The notes beneath the pieces were generated by a model. It was not told where the DNA came from, did not search any database, and saw nothing but the letters and a program-made list of their open reading frames with translations. A program made the translations under genes and the position numbers. A stretch of DNA of 64,000 nucleotides, taken from CATOSP01 sp965216155 (GTDB taxonomy: Bacteria > Chloroflexota > Dehalococcoidia > Lucifugimonadales > UBA3495). Every line of letters begins with the position of its first letter. Position 1 is the stretch's first letter. The stretch spans positions 682,001-746,000 of the forward strand of contig CBDCFD010000005.1 in NCBI GenBank assembly GCA_965216155.1, written 5' to 3'. Below are positions 60,626-64,000 of the stretch, one piece after another.

Positions 60626-61621
60626 ATGCGTGCGATCGACATCCATGCCCATCTGACCCCGCAATGTTTCTGGCGAGCCACACGAGATGGCGGCGACTGG
60701 CACGGCCTGAGACGGGAGCAAGACCCCAGAGGACGGGAAGTCCTGGTCTCCGGGGACGAACGCGGCCAGCTTCCTCCAATGGCCAGTTGGACTCCTGAGC
60801 AACGTCTAGCCGATATGGACTCCATGGGCGTGGACATCCATGTGGTGTCGCCATACGCTGGTTTCTACAACTACCATCTCGATAATGCCGTAGCCATTGC
60901 CACATCCAGGGAGTCCAATGACGAGATAGCCGAGATGACCAAGTCTTGGCCGGACCGTTTCGCCGGCCTGGCCACTCTGCCGATGCAGAACGTGGACGCG
61001 ACCGTCGCCGAGTTGGAACGGGTGATGGTACAGCTAGACTTCAAAGGCGCGATGATCGACGACAAGATCAACGGCAAGCTGTTGGACGAGCCGGAGTTCC
61101 TGCCCTTCTGGAAGGCGGCGGAACAACTGGGTGCGCTGATCCTGTTCCATCAGGGCGGGGACACAGTGGTAAGCCCGCGAATCAGGCGCTACCACTTGCC
61201 GAACTCCATCGGCAATTTAGCCGACCGTACTTTGACATTCGCCTCGTTGGTGTTCGGCGGAGTGATGGATGCTTGCCCGGACCTCAAGGTCTGCTTCTCA
61301 CACGGCGGCGGGTATGCTTGCTACGGCACGGCCCGCATGGACCGGGGCTGGCGCGGGCTGCCTGAAGGTGAGCGTCACAACCCCCATCCGCCCAGCACCT
61401 ACCTCAGCCGGTTCTACTACGACAGCATCGTCTACACAGAGTCCGCCCTGCGGTTTTTGATCGACACGGTCGGTATCGACCGCGTGTTGTTTGGCACCGA
61501 CTGGCCTTACGACATGGCGCAGGACTGGCCGGTATCCTGGGTCCTGAGTATGGAGAGTCTGACCCAGGATGAGAAAGAGGCGATTCTCTGGAAAAACCTG
61601 GAGCGTGTGCTCCGTCTGTAG
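60626..61621 (+). CDS. Amidohydrolase-family enzyme (ACMSD-like), copy 1
   Basis: Start ATG 60626 with GGAG at 6 bases; the frame is open upstream. The 331-residue TIM barrel has AIDIHAHLTP (metal HxH), LADMDSMGVDIHVVSP, LILFHQGGDTV, CFSHGGGYACYGTARMDRGW and VLFGTDWPYDM (final Asp). The layout is that of 2-amino-3-carboxymuconate-6-semialdehyde decarboxylase-like amidohydrolases. It decarboxylates or hydrolyses an aromatic-derived acid. A close relative follows. Confidence 0.88.
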   Translation: MRAIDIHAHLTPQCFWRATRDGGDWHGLRREQDPRGREVLVSGDERGQLPPMASWTPEQRLADMDSMGVDIHVVSPYAGFYNYHLDNAVAIATSRESNDEIAEMTKSWPDRFAGLATLPMQNVDATVAELERVMVQLDFKGAMIDDKINGKLLDEPEFLPFWKAAEQLGALILFHQGGDTVVSPRIRRYHLPNSIGNLADRTLTFASLVFGGVMDACPDLKVCFSHGGGYACYGTARMDRGWRGLPEGERHNPHPPSTYLSRFYYDSIVYTESALRFLIDTVGIDRVLFGTDWPYDMAQDWPVSWVLSMESLTQDEKEAILWKNLERVLRL

Positions 61622-61660
61622 ACTGCCGGGACCGCTCAGCCCATCCCACGGAGGAATTCC

Positions 61661-62662
61661 TTGAGAAAGATCGACGTCCACTCCCACTACATTCCCCGGA
61701 GCGTGATACAGGCGGAGGAGACCGGCGCGGACTGGTACGGCCTTCGCTATTCGGCCACTCCTGGTCCGGGGTTCATCGACCCCAGCGGCCGGAGAGTCGT
61801 CGTCAACAGCCCCAAGTTGCGTTTCACACCCGAGGAACGCATCGCGGACATGGACGCCAGCGGGACCGACCTTCAGGTGGTGTCGATCCATACGCCATTT
61901 TTCGGCTATAGCTGGGATGCGCCGCAGACTCTACAGATGGCCCGCGAGGTAAACGACGAAATCTCAACCCTGGCCCGCCAACACCCGGAGCGGTTCGCAG
62001 GCATGGCGACTCTGCCGGTGCAGGACGTAGACGCCTCCATCGAAGAGCTGGAACGTGCGGTTACCCGGTTGGGCTTGAAGGGGGCCGAGCTGGACGCGGT
62101 GGTCAACACGGAGAACTGGGACGAGCCGCGGTTTCTTCCCCTCTTCAAGGCCGCCGAGTCTCTGGGGGCGCTGCTCTTCTTCCACCCGCAGCCCCAGGAC
62201 AACATCGTGGCCCTGGAGCGGACTCGAAGGTATTCGATGCCGAACAGCATAGGAGTTCCACTGGAAGACGCCATGGTCGTGGCGACACTGATCTTTGGCG
62301 GCATTCTGGAAGAGTGTCCCAACCTGAAGGCCTGCATCGCCCACGGCGGCGGCCCGGCTTGCTTTGGCATGGGCCGGTTGGACCACGGCTGGATGGTGCG
62401 CTCCGAGGCACGGGTCAACATCACGAGGCCGCCCAGTTCATACCAGAAGCAGCTTTACTACGATTTCCTGACCAGCAGCGAGCCCGCGCTGCGGTTCCTC
62501 ATCGACTCCGTCGGAGCGGACCGGGTCGTCATCGGCAGCGATTGGCCCTTCGTCGAATGGGACCCGTCGCCCGGCGGGTGGCTGGAGGGATTGCAGAGCC
62601 TCTCCCAGGATGAGAAGGAGAAGATCGCCCACCGCAACCTGGAGCAGTTATTGGGGATTTAG
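61661..62662 (+). CDS. Amidohydrolase-family enzyme (ACMSD-like), copy 2
   Basis: TTG 61661 with GGAGG six bases before. The 333-residue protein matches copy 1: KIDVHSHYIP, IADMDASGTDLQVVS, LLFFHPQPQDN, CIAHGGGPACFGMGRLDHGW, VIGSDWPFVEW. Metal-binding residues are intact. The two genes, 39 bases apart, are probably a duplicated pair with differing substrates. Confidence 0.88.
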   Translation: MRKIDVHSHYIPRSVIQAEETGADWYGLRYSATPGPGFIDPSGRRVVVNSPKLRFTPEERIADMDASGTDLQVVSIHTPFFGYSWDAPQTLQMAREVNDEISTLARQHPERFAGMATLPVQDVDASIEELERAVTRLGLKGAELDAVVNTENWDEPRFLPLFKAAESLGALLFFHPQPQDNIVALERTRRYSMPNSIGVPLEDAMVVATLIFGGILEECPNLKACIAHGGGPACFGMGRLDHGWMVRSEARVNITRPPSSYQKQLYYDFLTSSEPALRFLIDSVGADRVVIGSDWPFVEWDPSPGGWLEGLQSLSQDEKEKIAHRNLEQLLGI

Positions 62663-62728
62663 CCGGATCCCGTTTGATTTCGGTAGATGCCGGAAGTGAA
62701 GCAAATCCTACGGTGAGAAGGTTCATTG

Positions 62729-63034
62729 ATGTTGCTCTGGATTTTAGCCTCACTGTTCGGGAAACAAGAAAAAAGGAGCGACTGGGAGTGTATTTGGGCC
62801 GACAACGGGTACTATGGCCCCGCTAGAGATTTACTCAGAAAAAGCAACAAAGCAAGCAGGCGGGCTAAGCGTAAACTCCGAGCGAACCGCCACCGTTTCC
62901 CCGAATACCCTAACTTTTACTATCTGAAAGGCGAGCATTGGTTGTACCGAGTATCCCTTGACCATCCAAACTGCCCACTTGAGCAAGGACAGCATGGAAC
63001 ATGTGTTGAACGAAGGCGACGAAAAGGCAAGTAA
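62729..63034 (+). CDS. Small unknown basic protein
   Basis: About 101 residues from ATG 62729 (GAGAAGG upstream). Very basic and Trp/Tyr-rich: DWECIWADNGYYGPARDLLRKSNKASRRAKRKLRANRHRF, YYLKGEHWLYRV and a C-terminal ERRRRKGK. A short hydrophobic start (MLLWILASLFG) might be an anchor. No family recognised. It precedes the Nudix gene by 56 bases. Confidence 0.6.
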   Translation: MLLWILASLFGKQEKRSDWECIWADNGYYGPARDLLRKSNKASRRAKRKLRANRHRFPEYPNFYYLKGEHWLYRVSLDHPNCPLEQGQHGTCVERRRRKGK

Positions 63035-63090
63035 TCTACCAAAGCAAACGGAACCTAAAGCCGAGCCTGAGAGGAACGGGGGAAACGAAT

Positions 63091-63624
63091 ATGTCCAGAC
63101 GTGTTGCCTTTTGCCTCGTTGAGAATGACAAAGGCCATGTATTGCTCGTTCAGCGAGCATACGGTGAACAAAAAGGCAAATGGTCACTACCTGGCGGCTT
63201 TGTGGACCGGGGCGAAAGCAGCCGCCACGCCGCATATCGTGAAACGAAAGAGGAGACTGGGCTAACGGTGGAAATCGTTTCAACTGTAATGATTGGGCGC
63301 ACTCATCCAATCAAGGTTTTCGCCGGTAGGATTGTGGGAGGCAAGCTGAAATTTCAGCGTAAGGAATGTTTGGATGTCCGGTTTCACAACCCGGCAAAAC
63401 TACTGGCATTAGCTTTCGGTGGGGACAAGCGGGCGTTGCGCCTTTGGGCTGAAATGAAGGCTCGACATGCTGAATTTGGCAAACATCCTTTGCCTGGTAG
63501 ATGTCCGCATTGTGAAAGCCCATCGGTTAGATTGCGGTATTGGCCGCACAACAACCCATATCGTTGCAATTCTTGCCGAAAGTCCTTCCAATTCGCTGAT
63601 GATGCCGCCATTATGGGCATCTAG
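63091..63624 (+). CDS. Nudix hydrolase with C-terminal zinc ribbon
   Basis: The 177-residue protein has a complete Nudix box: GGFVDRGESSRHAAYRETKEETGL (residues about 42-65), in a fold beginning RRVAFCLVENDKGHVLLVQRAY. The last 40 residues (CPHCESPSVRLRY...YRCNSCRKSFQF) form a CxxC...CxxC zinc ribbon, an unusual tail. It hydrolyses a nucleoside-diphosphate-linked molecule; the ribbon may bind nucleic acid. Start follows a GAGGAACGGGGGAAA stretch. Confidence 0.88.
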   Translation: MSRRVAFCLVENDKGHVLLVQRAYGEQKGKWSLPGGFVDRGESSRHAAYRETKEETGLTVEIVSTVMIGRTHPIKVFAGRIVGGKLKFQRKECLDVRFHNPAKLLALAFGGDKRALRLWAEMKARHAEFGKHPLPGRCPHCESPSVRLRYWPHNNPYRCNSCRKSFQFADDAAIMGI

Positions 63625-63639
63625 CCCAATCTCGAGGAG

Positions 63640-64000
63640 CTAAACGGGCATCAGCGGCTCCGTCGGTTCCTCTGGCGGGTCCAATTCTACCGTGTTGGCG
63701 TTGAGGGCCAGCATGGCGAAGAAGCCGATTAACGTAGTTAGTTCCACCATGCCTTGCGTGCCGAATTGCTCCCATGCCCGTTGGAAGTTTTCCTGCCTAA
63801 CGTGATGGGTGGTCAGGAGTTCCATCCCCAGGTCTATGACCGCTTCTTCGTCAGGCGGCATGGGCGGCAACGGCTGTTTATTCTTCAGCGCGTCCACCAG
63901 TTCATCGCTCAGCCCTTCCCGCCTGCCGGTGGGGGCGTGGACGTTCCAGATGTATTGGCAGTCGGTGGCCCGGGCCACCACGATCATAGCCAACTCCCGT
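63640..64000 (-). CDS. Carboxymuconolactone-decarboxylase-like protein, truncated by window edge
   Basis: The visible part reads RELAMIVVARATDCQYIWNVHAPTGRREGLSDELVDALK...TTHHVRQENFQRAWEQFGTQGMVELTTLIGFFAML, matching the CMD/AhpD-like helical fold. Its true start lies beyond 64000, since the frame is open at the edge. Conserved Cys is in DCQYIWN. It may remove peroxides or lactones; uncertain. Confidence 0.8.
   Translation of the reverse strand, partial: RELAMIVVARATDCQYIWNVHAPTGRREGLSDELVDALKNKQPLPPMPPDEEAVIDLGMELLTTHHVRQENFQRAWEQFGTQGMVELTTLIGFFAMLALNANTVELDPPEEPTEPLMPV

Overview
The window is GC-rich bacterial chromosome, densely packed on both strands. Its content is catabolic and scavenging: flavin-dependent LLM monooxygenases, a GMC oxidoreductase, an enolase-superfamily enzyme, CaiB-type CoA transferase, metal amidohydrolases, an extradiol dioxygenase, a peptide-type ABC transporter, RND and MFS pumps, and a DUF1501/DUF1800 pair. 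That mix, TTG/GTG starts and lipoproteins with KEVIKE-like linkers suggest a Chloroflexota (Dehalococcoidia/SAR202-like) genome. The taxonomy is inference; there is no rRNA here.

Layout. 1-5.1 kb: a TPR protein, two small retropepsin-like proteases, and a lipoprotein gene wrecked by two frameshifts and an IS5-family insertion that left a TAA duplication. 5.1-8.6 kb: hydroxyacid dehydrogenase, GMC oxidoreductase, and a glutaredoxin-DinB fusion whose first active-site Cys codon is an in-frame TGA followed by a hairpin that fits a bacterial SECIS element. 8.7-9.6 kb: a gene-free block of direct, inverted and ~97-bp tandem repeats. 9.6-17.5 kb: kinase-like protein, NHL protein, DUF1501, DUF1800, SelA-like PLP enzyme and a ThDP enzyme. 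17.6-19.6 kb: a Septu-like ATPase/HNH defence pair. 19.8-24.3 kb: a dipeptide-type ABC transporter. 24.9-36 kb: PAC2 protein, PhnD-like protein, membrane fusion protein plus RND pump, sulfite-oxidase-like enzyme, an internally deleted aminotransferase and an LLM enzyme. 36-38.2 kb: a two-component system and tRNA-Asp. 38.2-50.7 kb: cupin, enolase-superfamily enzyme, a Phd/VapC module, tandem MFS pumps, LigB-like dioxygenase, class II aldolase, SirB1-like protein, SDR and a double-domain CoA transferase. 50.8-51.9 kb: the 5' stub of a substrate-binding lipoprotein gene, cut by a compact element (26/28-bp inverted repeats around one unknown, possibly nuclease-like gene). 51.9-64 kb: SSS symporter, VOC protein, aminotransferase, an Hsp70/GrpE-like operon, a second LLM enzyme, two amidohydrolases, a Nudix/zinc-ribbon protein and an edge-truncated carboxymuconolactone-decarboxylase-like gene.

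The points most worth a second look are the candidate selenocysteine glutaredoxin-DinB fusion with its SECIS-like hairpin (7833-8594), the TIR-bounded one-gene element (50955-51762), the Hsp70/GrpE-like operon under a perfect palindrome (55664-59151), and the Septu-like pair. Four genes look broken by frameshift; sequencing error cannot be excluded for any of them.
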